64,000 nucleotides of DNA from JBJYIN01 sp046237015 (GCF_046237015.1 NZ_JBJYIN010000019.1:38426-102425); one strand, 5' to 3'; shown: positions 43,572 to 52,425, counted from the stretch's first letter. Numbers and translations: made by a program. The notes: generated by a model from the letters alone, not told the origin.

Positions 43572-43877
43572 TTACTGAAAAAGGGTATCGCCGCTCTGGT
43601 GGTGTAACCCTGGATGATTATCGAAACGTACCACACCAACGACGGCTTGTCCTTCGACGGCCTGATTGACTGCTGCAACGCCGTTAATACCAAAACCGCC
43701 GCATAGTTCGATTGCGATAATACCTTGTCTGACTAACTGTTGAGCCAGAACGCAGGCTGCTTGGTAGCTGTTTACCGCATAAGTGGTGACGCTAACGCTG
43801 TCGGTATTGACTTCACTATGGTGTATCTGCGGATTTCCTTCGGATGATAAGAAAATAAAAGCGGCTTTAAGTTGCAT
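43572..43877 (-). CDS. DUF6506 family protein
   Basis: 101 residues from ATG 43877 (MQLKAAFIFLSSEGNPQ) with AGGAGT upstream. The IAIELCGGFGINGVAAV and VGVVRFDNHPG blocks are typical of a small family of unknown function (DUF6506) found in many bacteria. It lies 54 bases downstream of an AraC regulator on the same strand and is probably controlled by it. Confidence 0.72.
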   Translation of the reverse strand: MQLKAAFIFLSSEGNPQIHHSEVNTDSVSVTTYAVNSYQAACVLAQQLVRQGIIAIELCGGFGINGVAAVNQAVEGQAVVGVVRFDNHPGLHHQSGDTLFQ

Positions 43878-43931
43878 ATTCACTCCTATTGCATGAATAA
43901 CCTTGGGTTTTCGATAAAGCGACACAATAGG

Positions 43932-44759
43932 TCAATCGGATAATGGGGGATTGTAAAAATGCGACCTGAAGTTATCTTCCTGAAAAAAATGGGTTGGTGT
44001 TTCTCCGATAACATCGCGCCAGTCTTTGATGAAGTGTGATTGATCGTAGTAGCCATGAGCCAGCGCCGCGTCCAGGTAGTTTTTTTGTCTATTGAGTAAT
44101 AAATGGCGAGTGACGGCTTCAACCCGAATGATACGTTGAAAATGTTTTGGGCTAAGGCCAAAGTTTTGTTTGAACATGCGTTGAAAATGGCGGGAACTGA
44201 GACTGTAGTGCTCAATAAGATCGCTAAGGCTGACGCTGGGTTGCCGGTAATGTAATTGTTGATAATAAAATTGCTGGGTCACCGTATCCAGCCAGCACTG
44301 CGGTTTCCGATGGCGTAACAGTTGAGCCGAGAGAAATTGTTCAATAATCTGTATTCGCCCTGTCAGATGCGGAGTTTCGCTAATCTGCTGCTCTACCACA
44401 TTTCCTTCTGTTCCCCAGATATTCCCAGCGCTCGTGCAGGTATCTATCAGCTCGCATTCAGGCAGAGAACTAAAGTGACGCAATGCACCTGTACGAAAAC
44501 GAACCGCGATAAAACTCACCGCCCGGTTGGGTTGAAATCGAAAAATGTGGTTACGTGGTAGCAGTAACAGACTGGCTTGTGGTGACGATTGGTGCAAATC
44601 GGAGCGGAACAGGGTTGCTGGATGCTGATAGAAAAAAAATAATTCCCCACCGCTGCCGGGCAATAAAGGTGGCAATTCAGACTCATCCTGCCATGACCAA
44701 TAACGACTGATGTAGGGCCTTAACCCGAGACTTGCCCTGAGATTATTTATTTTCATCAA
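43932..44759 (-). CDS. AraC-family transcription regulator
   Basis: 275 residues. The C-terminal DNA-binding part (about 165-265) has two HTH units: LSDLIEHYSLSSRHFQRMFK and YLDAALAHGYYDQSHFIKDW. The N-terminal part is a cupin-like sensor (LLPGSGGELFFFYQHP) of unknown ligand. The next gene downstream, for the DUF6506 protein, is the likely target. Confidence 0.85.
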   Translation of the reverse strand: MMKINNLRASLGLRPYISRYWSWQDESELPPLLPGSGGELFFFYQHPATLFRSDLHQSSPQASLLLLPRNHIFRFQPNRAVSFIAVRFRTGALRHFSSLPECELIDTCTSAGNIWGTEGNVVEQQISETPHLTGRIQIIEQFLSAQLLRHRKPQCWLDTVTQQFYYQQLHYRQPSVSLSDLIEHYSLSSRHFQRMFKQNFGLSPKHFQRIIRVEAVTRHLLLNRQKNYLDAALAHGYYDQSHFIKDWRDVIGETPTHFFQEDNFRSHFYNPPLSD

Positions 44760-44874
44760 TATTCACTGCATCAAGAGATGCAAATCGTCAGTACAGAAAT
44801 GTGAAACCATGTTCCATTATTACACTTAACGATTGTCCGGGTACAGTGTGGAGCCTAAGACGTTAATAACACGG

Positions 44875-44930
44875 CGATAGTTTGGCTCTGTGGATAAACA
44901 GTCTGGCTTTAAATCCTGCCAAACTATTCG
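44875..44930. repeat. Inverted repeat between the AraC and ArsR genes
   Basis: ATAGTTTGGC at 44877-44886 pairs with GCCAAACTAT at 44918-44927; a smaller CTGT/ACAG pair lies within the loop. It is 26 bases after the ArsR gene stop (minus strand) and may be its terminator or the AraC operator. Confidence 0.4.
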
Positions 44931-44955
44931 TGCAATGTGGTGTGGCGGTGATTAA

Positions 44956-45258
44956 CTAATCCGTCTGTGACAGGATCGCTTCCAACATGCCTGGAAACCG
45001 CGCTTCCATCTCGGTGCGCCGTAATCGATTCATATGGGTGGTACCGATATTTGTGGTATGGATCAGACCGGAATCGCGCAGCACACGAAAATGGTGAGAT
45101 ACGCTGGATTTAGGACGGCCACCGTCTAATTCGCCACAGGTTGCTTCGCCCAGTAAGGCCAAGCGGCGAACAATCTCCATGCGCATGGGATCGCTCAAGG
45201 CGTACAGGACGCGCTCAAGGATAAATTGGTCAGTAGTCGGATGTTTAAAAGGTCTCAT
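44956..45258 (-). CDS. ArsR-family transcription regulator
   Basis: 100 residues from ATG 45258 (MRPFKHPTTDQFILERVLYAL); the open frame extends upstream across the palindrome, but that part is the control region. The winged helix has LSDPMRMEIVRRLALLGEATCGEL, KSSVSHHFRVLRDSGLI. The family's metal-binding Cys motif is absent, so it is not a metal sensor; this type controls flavin reductases. It is divergent from the Old Yellow Enzyme gene and likely represses it. Confidence 0.83.
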   Translation of the reverse strand: MRPFKHPTTDQFILERVLYALSDPMRMEIVRRLALLGEATCGELDGGRPKSSVSHHFRVLRDSGLIHTTNIGTTHMNRLRRTEMEARFPGMLEAILSQTD

Positions 45259-45292
45259 GCCCAAATTATAGCGGTATGCTTGCCTGAAATCC

Positions 45293-45306
45293 ATTATTCG
45301 AATAAT
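45293..45306. promoter_or_regulatory. Palindromic operator between arsR-like and OYE genes
   Basis: ATTATTCGAATAAT is a perfect 14-base palindrome placed 35 bases before the ArsR start and 56 before the OYE start; a half-site CTATTCG follows at 45321. It is the likely binding site of the ArsR protein on both promoters. Confidence 0.6.
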
Positions 45307-45361
45307 ATCGAAATACAGAACTATTCGTGTTGAAAACGATCCATATAAAATAGGAAATCTC

Positions 45362-46456
45362 ATGTCAGCTCTATTTCAATCTTTTAAACTAAAAGACGTG
45401 ACGCTGCGTAACCGTATTGCCGTTCCCCCGATGTGCATGTATTCAGCCAATGATGGGCTGATTAACGATTGGCATCAGAGTCATTATACCGGGTTGGCGC
45501 GTGGCGGTGCAGGACTGGTGATTGTTGAAGCGACAGCCGTTGCACCGGAAGGGCGAATTACGCCGCATTGCGCTGGTATCTGGAATGATGCTCTGGCGCA
45601 GGCGTTTGTACCTGTCGTTAAGGCGATCAAAGCGGCGGGCTCGGTGCCGGGAATTCAAATCGGTCACGCAGGGCGTAAGGCTAGCGCCAATATTCCGTGG
45701 GAAGGTGACGACCATATCGCTGCTGATGATACGAAAGGTTGGGCGACGATTTCGCCTTCCGCGATCGCTTTCGGTGCTAACTTGCCAAAACAGCCGCAAG
45801 AAATGACGCTGGAAGACATTAAACGAGTACGCCAGAATTTTGTTGATGCCGCTCGTCGTGCGCGTGATGCCGGGTTTGAATGGCTGGAATTGCATTTTGC
45901 CCACGGCTATCTGGGACAGAGCTTCTTTTCCGTGCATGCAAACCAGCGTAACGATCAATATGGTGGCAGTTTTGATAACCGTAGCCGTTTTCTGCTGGAA
46001 ACGCTGGAGGCAGTGCGTGAGGTTTGGCCGGAACACTTACCGCTTACCGCACGTTTCGGTGTGATTGAATTTGACGGGCGCGACGAAGAGACCATGCAGG
46101 AATCTATTGAGCTGACTCGTCGTTTCAAACAGCGTGGACTCGATATGCTCAGCGTCAGTATCGGTTTTTCTACGCCGAATGCGACAATTCCCTGGGGCCC
46201 GGCATTTATGGGGCCGATAGCTCAGCAGGTTCGTCAACAGGCAGATATCCCGGTATCGTCGGCCTGGGGATTCGGTACGCCAGCGCTGGCAGAACAGGCG
46301 GTAAAATCCGGTCAGTTGGATCTGGTGATGGTTGGGAAAGCGCATCTGGCTAACCCGCACTGGAGCTATTACGCGGCTCGTGAGTTGGGAATTGAGCGCC
46401 CGTCGTGGACACTACCGGCACCGTATGCTCACTGGCTTGAACGTTACCACGATTGA
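45362..46456 (+). CDS. NADH:flavin oxidoreductase, Old Yellow Enzyme family (YqjM/XenA-like)
   Basis: 364 residues, FMN-binding TIM barrel. MSALFQSFKLKDVTLRNRIAVPPMCMYSA at the start (Cys in PPMCMYS is the redox-modulating Cys of the YqjM class), GHAGRKAS, LHFAHGYLGQSFFS with the HxxH substrate pair, and NDQYGGSFDNRSRFLLE. It reduces activated C=C bonds of enones or nitro compounds with NADPH. The gene has AGGAAA upstream and stands opposite the ArsR regulator. A bulged hairpin terminator follows. Confidence 0.88.
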   Translation: MSALFQSFKLKDVTLRNRIAVPPMCMYSANDGLINDWHQSHYTGLARGGAGLVIVEATAVAPEGRITPHCAGIWNDALAQAFVPVVKAIKAAGSVPGIQIGHAGRKASANIPWEGDDHIAADDTKGWATISPSAIAFGANLPKQPQEMTLEDIKRVRQNFVDAARRARDAGFEWLELHFAHGYLGQSFFSVHANQRNDQYGGSFDNRSRFLLETLEAVREVWPEHLPLTARFGVIEFDGRDEETMQESIELTRRFKQRGLDMLSVSIGFSTPNATIPWGPAFMGPIAQQVRQQADIPVSSAWGFGTPALAEQAVKSGQLDLVMVGKAHLANPHWSYYAARELGIERPSWTLPAPYAHWLERYHD

Positions 46457-46812
46457 TCGGTCTGGTAGACAGAAACGCGTTTTAAAATTGCTAGCGGCCA
46501 GCGGGGAAATTCTTATTTCCCCCGCTTTCTGGTTTGAAATAGAGATGCAGGTGGCATCTCTGTTATACCTGCTGAACGGGACAACGGCGTCAGTAGAAAG
46601 AGATAGGGCGATAAAAATCGGGTGTTGGCGCGCTGTACCGAATGGACATCCTCGATGTTGACAATACCTGTCCATCAAAATATTGTCACTGAACGCTTTA
46701 GCGAAAACGGGGTCTTTGTTTGCCTCGAAATCATCAGGCAAAGCGATGGTTTTTCTCTTGTGACTCAAGAAAGAGTGATGAACGATGATCTGGCAGGTGC
46801 ATTATTAACATT
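46457..46812. other. Gap between OYE and MBL genes
   Basis: About 356 bases. It holds the OYE terminator at 46501 and an 8-base inverted repeat, TGACAATA at 46659-46666 and TATTGTCA at 46681-46688, that could be an operator of the next gene. Short open frames here have no ribosome site and no recognisable product. Confidence 0.5.
46501..46528 (+). terminator. Terminator after the OYE gene
   Basis: GCGGGGAAAT pairs with ATTTCCCCCGC (one bulged C) around TCTT, followed by TTT. It lies 44 bases after the OYE stop. Confidence 0.7.
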
Positions 46813-47916
46813 ATGGTCATCTTGCTGCTTGTTACGTTACTCATCGCGGTAATCATGTATGCGTACCTCAGACAACCTCAGTTCGGCCAATTGCCAACGG
46901 GAACTGAACTCGAAAAGCTCAAACGTTCCTCTTTTTATCATGAGGGAAGATTTAGAAATTTAGCCATTACGCCGCCTTTGAGTAATGGCAGCCATTCTTT
47001 TGTGATTCTTGCTAAATTTCTTTTTGGGAAAGACGTCGATGCTATCCCGAATGTTCCATTGCCAAGCCGTAAGACTGATTTGCACTTATTGGATATCAAT
47101 CAGACGGTGGTTGTCTGGATGGGGCACTCTTCCTATTTCATGCAAGTAAACGGCAAGCGTATTCTTGTTGATCCGGTATTTAGCGGCAGTGCTGCACCGC
47201 TACCCGGATTGAATAAGGCTTTCCATGGCAGCAATATATACACGGCAATGGATATACCGACGATCGACTACCTGTTGATTTCACACGATCATTGGGATCA
47301 CCTGGACTATCCCACTATCTTGCAATTAAAAGAAAAAATTAATCATGTTATCGCGCCGCTAGGCGTGGGAAATTACTTTGCACAGTGGGGATTTGATAAG
47401 CAAAAGATACGGGAAGGCGACTGGTTCAGTACTTTCCAGCTAGAACCCCATCTGGCGCTTCATATCTTGCCCGCACGCCATTTCTCTGGGCGTTTATTTA
47501 AGCGAAATAAAACGCTTTGGGCCTCTTTTGCGCTGATTACGCCGCAACATAAACTCTATATCAGTGGTGATAGTGGCTACGGACCGCATTTTAAAGAGAT
47601 TGGTGAACGATTTGGTCCGTTTGATTTAGCCATTCTGGAATGTGGTCAATATAACGAGAACTGGCGCTACATTCACATGATGCCAGAAGAAACCGCATTG
47701 GCGGGGCAAGATCTCAATGCGGTGGCGATCATGCCTTCACATAACAGTAAGTTCAAACTTTCCCATCACACCTGGAATGATCCGCTCAAGCGTTTAGTGG
47801 TAGCTAGTGAGGATAAAGCCTACCGGCTATTGACGCCGATGATTGGTCAAGCCGTTAACGTGGATGATGTCACGCAGTCGTTTCCTCATTGGTGGGAAAC
47901 AACGTCGAGTCGTTAA
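46813..47916 (+). CDS. MBL-fold metallohydrolase, NAPE-PLD/RomA-like
   Basis: 367 residues. An N-terminal membrane anchor (MVILLLVTLLIAVIMYAYL) comes before the hydrolase part, which starts VVWMGHSSYFMQVNGKRILVDPVF. Metal ligands are in SHDHWDHLDYPT, the His in LPARHFSGR, SGDSGYGPHF, and a final MPSHNSKFKL. The NAPE-PLD and UlaG-like families share this plan; E. coli has no close named homologue I can recall. The substrate is not known. The active site would probably face the periplasm or cytoplasm depending on anchor orientation. Confidence 0.82.
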   Translation: MVILLLVTLLIAVIMYAYLRQPQFGQLPTGTELEKLKRSSFYHEGRFRNLAITPPLSNGSHSFVILAKFLFGKDVDAIPNVPLPSRKTDLHLLDINQTVVVWMGHSSYFMQVNGKRILVDPVFSGSAAPLPGLNKAFHGSNIYTAMDIPTIDYLLISHDHWDHLDYPTILQLKEKINHVIAPLGVGNYFAQWGFDKQKIREGDWFSTFQLEPHLALHILPARHFSGRLFKRNKTLWASFALITPQHKLYISGDSGYGPHFKEIGERFGPFDLAILECGQYNENWRYIHMMPEETALAGQDLNAVAIMPSHNSKFKLSHHTWNDPLKRLVVASEDKAYRLLTPMIGQAVNVDDVTQSFPHWWETTSSR

Positions 47917-48407
47917 CGCGTCGCGTGGAGTCCGTTCATGCATTTGATCGCTATGGCCGGGTAAAAGCAGTCATATCCTTCATTTAGATGTTTCAATAAT
48001 TCAGCTATGTGCAACCTTGTAAAAATAAGCCAATGAAATACGAGAATGGGTAACATATTTCTGTGTGGCATAACTTTAATTAACGGAGTTAACTATGTTA
48101 ATGCTTTTAGGTATAGACGTTAACAAGAACGGTAACGTTAAAAATATTATTTAACGTTAAAGTGATTTAATAAAAAATAATAAAACGGTGCTGAATGGTT
48201 TCTTGTCTCTTTTTGATAGAAATTAACGATCGAATATGAGGAATTGAATGGTTTAATGATTGGTGAATTCGATCGATATTGTGATTACAATAGTACGAGC
48301 CTATAAAATATAGACGTTGAATGACTTGAGTATTTCATTTTACTGAGGAGGAATGACGATCGGCTTGTGTATCTCACCATGATAGCCTGATCATAAAAGA
48401 TTCAATA

Positions 48408-48534
48408 TATACCCGTCATACTTCAAGTTGCATGTGCGTTGGCTGCGTTCAGTCACCCGAATCACTTACTCAAGTAAGCTCATCGGGATTCCTTCGCTTG
48501 CCGCCTTCCTGAAACTTGAATTATTTAGGGTATA
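48408..48534. repeat. ERIC (IRU) element
   Basis: 127 bases from TATACCCGTCATACTTCAAG to the matching GGGTATA end. The core ACTTACTCAAGTAAGCTCAT and the CGGGATTC and GCCGCCTTCC blocks agree with the enterobacterial repetitive intergenic consensus, and the length equals the full-size element. Confidence 0.88.
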
Positions 48535-48706
48535 ACGTTTTGCCAACACCAAAGAAATTTTACTAACATCGAATAAATAAAAACGATTTTTCAGCTAATA
48601 CAATCAATAAGATGGCTTGGAAAAGGGACGCTAAGGCATGAACGAATGTGCCGTGGTTAACGATGCGGTTAGCAGCGACCTTAATGGGCGAGAGTAACGA
48701 GCCCTA

Positions 48707-48740
48707 CCAATGCACATGTAGCTCGAAGTATGACGGGTAT
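48707..48740. repeat. Partial ERIC end in opposite orientation
   Basis: CCAATGCACATGTAGCTCGA, then AGTATGACGGGTAT, matches one end of an ERIC element. It is the inverted complement of the left end of the complete copy at 48408, so a 333-base segment is bounded by inverted ERIC ends. Confidence 0.65.
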
Positions 48741-48827
48741 GGCTAAAAAGTTAATTATTCTGTGTACAGATCGTGCATTTTGGCGCGAAGAAATGCATTC
48801 AATATAAAAACAGGGATTGATGTAAAA

Positions 48828-50498
48828 ATGAACTTCTTAAAAAACATGAGAATTGGGAGTCGGCTCTCATTAGGGTTTGGGTTACTTATTGTTATCACAC
48901 TTGTATTATCTTCTCTTGAATATTTTTTCATGAAGAATATTGATATAGAGGTTGACAAAATAACTGAAAACCGAATGGTAAAAGCGAATATGCTGCGTGA
49001 CATAAGAGACAACTTAAACGCCAATGTTCGTACCGTACGCGATATCATTCTGCTTCCCGGTGATAAATATCAAGAGAAGCAAAATTTAAGGAATATTATC
49101 TCCTCTACTGTTAACACGTCGAGTGAAATATATAAAAAGTTAGACAGTCAGATTAAGGTGGGAAAAGGGCGGGAGTTGTTTGATCAATTAGCGGTGATAA
49201 GAAAACAATATAGCGCCAGTATCAATCAGGCCATTACCTATGCGCTCGAAGGGCCGGATGAACAGGCAACGGCATTTTTGTTTAACGATGTCGCAAAAGT
49301 TCAAGACATTTACTTCAGCAAACTTGATGAGCTGATTGATTTACAGCAACAAGATGTCGCAGTGGCGAAAGCTGAGACAGAGGAATATATTTCTGCTGCG
49401 CTTTTCTGGACAATATTATTGTCATCCTGTTCCACCATTCTGGGATGTCTCATCGCCTGGTTGCTTACCCGTAGCGTAACGGCCCCGTTGTCCATTGCGT
49501 TGTCATCTGCTCAGCGCATTGGTGAAGGTGATTTGCGTGATGCGATTGCCGTTGATGGTCGTGATGAAGTTGGGCAACTGCTGGCAGCAATGCAAGAAAT
49601 GCAATCATCGTTGACCAATACGGTCGTCACTGTCAGAGATAATGCAGAGAGTGTTGCTACTGCGAGTATCCAAATTGCTCAAGGTAATGCCGATCTCTCA
49701 TCTCGAACCGAGGAACAAGCAAGTGCGCTGGAGGAAACCTCTTCCACGATGACACAGCTCGGCATGACGGTGAAGAATAACGCGGATAATGCGCGTCAGG
49801 CAGACCAATTGGCCAAGAATGCTAGCTCGGTCGCACAGGAGGGAGGCCAGGTTGTTAATGACGTTGTTGAAACAATGAAAGTCATTAATGAAAGCTCTCG
49901 GAGTATCGCTGACATCATCAATGTGATTGATAGCATTGCTTTCCAGACCAATATATTGGCGCTCAATGCTGCGGTAGAAGCAGCTCGAGCTGGTGAACAA
50001 GGGCGTGGTTTTGCTGTTGTTGCTGGAGAGGTCCGTAATTTAGCCCAGAGAAGTGCGGAAGCAGCAAAAGAAATCAAAAATCTGATTATGGCAAGCGTAG
50101 AACGCGTGGAATTAGGATCTGAACTGGCTAATAAAGCGGGAGAGACCATGCGACAGGTCGTGACATCGATTCGCCAGTTAACGGATACCGTCGCAGAAAT
50201 CAGTTCAGCAAGTGCTGAACAGTCTACTGGCGTCGATCAGGTTGGGATCGCTGTTACGCAAATGGACCAGACTACGCAGCAGAACGCCGCACTTGTTGAA
50301 GAGTCTGCCGCCGCCGCGCTCAGTCTTAAAGAACAGGCCGATCTGTTAGTTAGGGCGGTGTCTGTGTTTAAAGTCGCAGGCAATAGACTGTCAGTTTCAA
50401 CCCCACAATTACCTTCTCGGCCGTTGCCATCAGGTAACATTCTTCCGGCTTCTTCCGGTGTGTCACAACAGAACTCCGCAGACTGGACCAGCTTCTGA
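48828..50498 (+). CDS. Methyl-accepting chemotaxis protein
   Basis: 556 residues from ATG 48828 (MNFLKNMRIGSRLSLGFG); upstream codons to 48762 are in frame but a membrane helix right after the start favours 48828. Order: membrane helix 1 (LSLGFGLLIVITLVLSSL), a four-helix-bundle sensor in the periplasm, membrane helix 2 (AALFWTILLSSCSTILGCLIAW), HAMP, and the signalling domain with the hairpin tip IINVIDSIAFQTNILALNAA and EAARAGEQGRGFAVVAGEVR. The C-terminus DWTSF is a CheR/CheB docking pentapeptide of the xWxxF type. Ligand not known. Confidence 0.93.
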   Translation: MNFLKNMRIGSRLSLGFGLLIVITLVLSSLEYFFMKNIDIEVDKITENRMVKANMLRDIRDNLNANVRTVRDIILLPGDKYQEKQNLRNIISSTVNTSSEIYKKLDSQIKVGKGRELFDQLAVIRKQYSASINQAITYALEGPDEQATAFLFNDVAKVQDIYFSKLDELIDLQQQDVAVAKAETEEYISAALFWTILLSSCSTILGCLIAWLLTRSVTAPLSIALSSAQRIGEGDLRDAIAVDGRDEVGQLLAAMQEMQSSLTNTVVTVRDNAESVATASIQIAQGNADLSSRTEEQASALEETSSTMTQLGMTVKNNADNARQADQLAKNASSVAQEGGQVVNDVVETMKVINESSRSIADIINVIDSIAFQTNILALNAAVEAARAGEQGRGFAVVAGEVRNLAQRSAEAAKEIKNLIMASVERVELGSELANKAGETMRQVVTSIRQLTDTVAEISSASAEQSTGVDQVGIAVTQMDQTTQQNAALVEESAAAALSLKEQADLLVRAVSVFKVAGNRLSVSTPQLPSRPLPSGNILPASSGVSQQNSADWTSF

Positions 50499-50507
50499 GT
50501 TTGGTCG

Positions 50508-50534
50508 CCCCCCGATAATCTGGATTGTCGGGGG
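50508..50534 (+). terminator. Hairpin after the chemoreceptor gene
   Basis: CCCCCGATAA pairs with TTGTCGGGGG (one T-G pair) around TCTGGA. It follows the stop by about 10 bases; there is no T run, so strength is uncertain. Confidence 0.5.
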
Positions 50535-50564
50535 AATACCGATCAATAAAGCCAATATAATATT

Positions 50565-50888
50565 ATGAATAGCAATCATATCGAGCAGGAAATACTAGAT
50601 AATTACAACATATTTTTATCCGAGCTGGAGCAAATTACTGCCTTACTTCAGCAAATGATGTTTAATAAATATAACTCTTTAGACGTATATCTGAATAATT
50701 GTAGTCATTTTAAAGATGGTTGTATGAGAATTAATTCTCTCCTGGCTGAGAGTGATTTTAATGAATACGTCAAATCTCATCATGGGCCGCTGTACAACAG
50801 CTATAACAGTATTATTATCGCTGTTCGATTGTACGAGAATTTCCTGCGTAATTGTGCGGGTCGTTTGATTAAACTTCCGGCTGAATAG
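50565..50888 (+). CDS. Small helical protein, unknown function
   Basis: 107 residues starting MNSNHIEQEILDNYNIFLSE; the start lacks a good ribosome site. It is predicted to be mostly alpha-helical with two Cys in the middle (NNCSHFKDGCMR) and one near the end. No family recognised. It lies 67 bases after the chemoreceptor, which might suggest a chemotaxis link, but nothing in the protein shows this. Confidence 0.5.
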   Translation: MNSNHIEQEILDNYNIFLSELEQITALLQQMMFNKYNSLDVYLNNCSHFKDGCMRINSLLAESDFNEYVKSHHGPLYNSYNSIIIAVRLYENFLRNCAGRLIKLPAE

Positions 50889-51084
50889 ATGTTGTAAACC
50901 CCATTGTAACCAATTGAATTAGCGTGTTTTTAATTTCATTGTGAGGAAGGTGGCCTGAAATAGTGATGTTGATATACCGTGCTTATGTGGTATCAAGAAT
51001 ATTGACGTGATGCATTGTGATGTCAGATTTAGCACTTTTATATGCTATTCACAAGGTTAGTATTTTTACTCAAGCAGAGCATGT

Positions 51085-51103
51085 GAGGGGCAATATGCCC
51101 CTC
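51085..51103 (-). terminator. Terminator-like hairpin of the BhsA-like gene
   Basis: GAGGGGC and GCCCCTC enclose AATAT, 10 bases past the stop at 51113 of the minus-strand gene. Confidence 0.6.
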
Positions 51104-51112
51104 GTCTATTCG

Positions 51113-51322
51113 TTATGAGGTAATTTTCGCTGTGATGCGCACGTTCTTATCGCCTACCCGAGCCTGAATAATTTTATATGATTTTCCTCCTTCTTTTTTA
51201 ATCAGTTGGCGAATCTTATTTTCTGTATTATCAAGTGTGTCACCCGTTGCGGTTACCGTCTTGGCATAGACGGAAAATGGCAAGGTAAGTGAGATAAACA
51301 GGAGAGTGATCAGGGTTTTCAT
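51113..51322 (-). CDS. YdgH/BhsA/McbA-like (DUF1471) periplasmic protein
   Basis: 69 residues from ATG 51322; a signal peptide (MKTLITLLFISLTLPFSVYA) is followed by a single DUF1471 unit with TATGDTLDNTENKIRQLIKK and SYKIIQARVGDKNVRITAKI. Members are small stress-induced periplasmic or outer membrane proteins in enterobacteria. Which paralogue it is cannot be told. The frame continues upstream into the NmrA gene, but that has no signal. It lies 29 bases after the reductase gene and may be co-transcribed with it. Confidence 0.75.
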   Translation of the reverse strand: MKTLITLLFISLTLPFSVYAKTVTATGDTLDNTENKIRQLIKKEGGKSYKIIQARVGDKNVRITAKITS

Positions 51323-51351
51323 AGAAATAGTATCCTTATAGGGAGAATCAA

Positions 51352-52281
51352 TTAAATATATTCCTGTAGCCAACCTTCAATATTCTGAGTTTGAAGATTG
51401 TTTTTCGCATTGTAGGTTTCACTCATTGGCCACCACATTCCGTCACCTCGAGCGAAAGCGGCGCGATAACGGAGCATTTGGTCATCTGGATGTAAGCTCA
51501 GTTCATTGAGCAGCATCGGTAGGGTAAAAACATTTTTGGTAAACGATTGTTTAGTAAAGTGTTCCACCGTATCTGCAAGCTTGCCGTATGAGATCGTTTC
51601 ACCTGCAACAAATACCACTTCGTTCTTGATTTGCGGCTGATGCAAATAAATATCGGTAGTTAATCGCCCAATATCCTCGGGTGAAGTCACGGTGACTTGG
51701 GTATCCCATCCACCCAGTGCATTGATTGTTTTTTCGGCCAAGTTAACAACGTTGAAGGCGGGTTCAAAAAGAAAGCTGGTGAACATGCCCGTTGAAATAA
51801 TGATCCATGCCGTTGTGTGCTGTTCGCGCAGTAGGCTTCTAACATCATATTGTTCATCCCAGACAGGCTGTCCGCTTCCTTTACCAACGACATCATAATT
51901 AACACCGAACTGCCAGGGAAAGTAGCGTTTAACCTTCGCAGCCAGTACTGCTCGCGTGATCTTCAGTTGTGTGCCAGCCCCAGCAACAAACCCCATGCAA
52001 TTGATGATGGTATCAAATGATTCGAACAGTGTTTTTAATGACTCAAGCGTACTTCCTGCCATATCAATGGAAATAAAGTCTGCCCCGCTCGCCGCATGTG
52101 CTTGATGATGGCTAGAACGCAGTCGGCCTTGCTCATCCTTAGAGTGAGGCGAAACAATAACGGAGACGGTACCGTTAAGCCGTTTTACGGCGGGTATTAG
52201 CGAGTTCAGTACGGCATTGCCGAGTTGTCCTGCACCAAGCACTAATACTCTTTCACTAGAATTAAAATCATATTCTTGCAT
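51352..52281 (-). CDS. NmrA-like NAD(P)-binding oxidoreductase (isoflavone reductase type)
   Basis: 309 residues. The N-terminal dinucleotide site is VLVLGAGQLGNAVLNSL (about residues 12-28), followed by TIINCMGFVAGAG, a PWQFGVNYD block and ISTGMFTSFLFEPAF. The family reduces aromatic or phenylpropanoid compounds or acts as redox sensor. In a plant pathogen a role on plant phenolics is a guess. The gene is divergent from a LysR regulator that likely controls it. Confidence 0.78.
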   Translation of the reverse strand: MQEYDFNSSERVLVLGAGQLGNAVLNSLIPAVKRLNGTVSVIVSPHSKDEQGRLRSSHHQAHAASGADFISIDMAGSTLESLKTLFESFDTIINCMGFVAGAGTQLKITRAVLAAKVKRYFPWQFGVNYDVVGKGSGQPVWDEQYDVRSLLREQHTTAWIIISTGMFTSFLFEPAFNVVNLAEKTINALGGWDTQVTVTSPEDIGRLTTDIYLHQPQIKNEVVFVAGETISYGKLADTVEHFTKQSFTKNVFTLPMLLNELSLHPDDQMLRYRAAFARGDGMWWPMSETYNAKNNLQTQNIEGWLQEYI

Positions 52282-52425
52282 TTTGAGTCCTTACTCTATA
52301 AAGCAGTGTATTAACTGCAGCGAGAGCAAGTTTACTGTCGTGATCCTCATTCGATAAGTACAGGAATACAGGTTAGACTGTTCGTATAAATGGGATAATC
52401 AATCCGTTCATGAGTATGGTGGAAT

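Larger units (their letters stand above)
47917..48827. other. Long intergenic stretch with ERIC element and a tiny frame
   Basis: About 900 bases before the chemoreceptor gene. It holds a 19-codon frame with a weak ribosome site at 48095-48154 (MLMLLGIDVNKNGNVKNII), a complete ERIC element at 48408-48534, and a decayed ERIC end at 48707-48740. The region 48160-48400 is AT-rich without recognised features. Confidence 0.6.

Noticed and set aside
46412..46768. 118-codon minus-strand frame in the OYE-MBL gap
   Set aside because: It overlaps the OYE terminator and the end of the OYE gene, and no family or ribosome site supports it.
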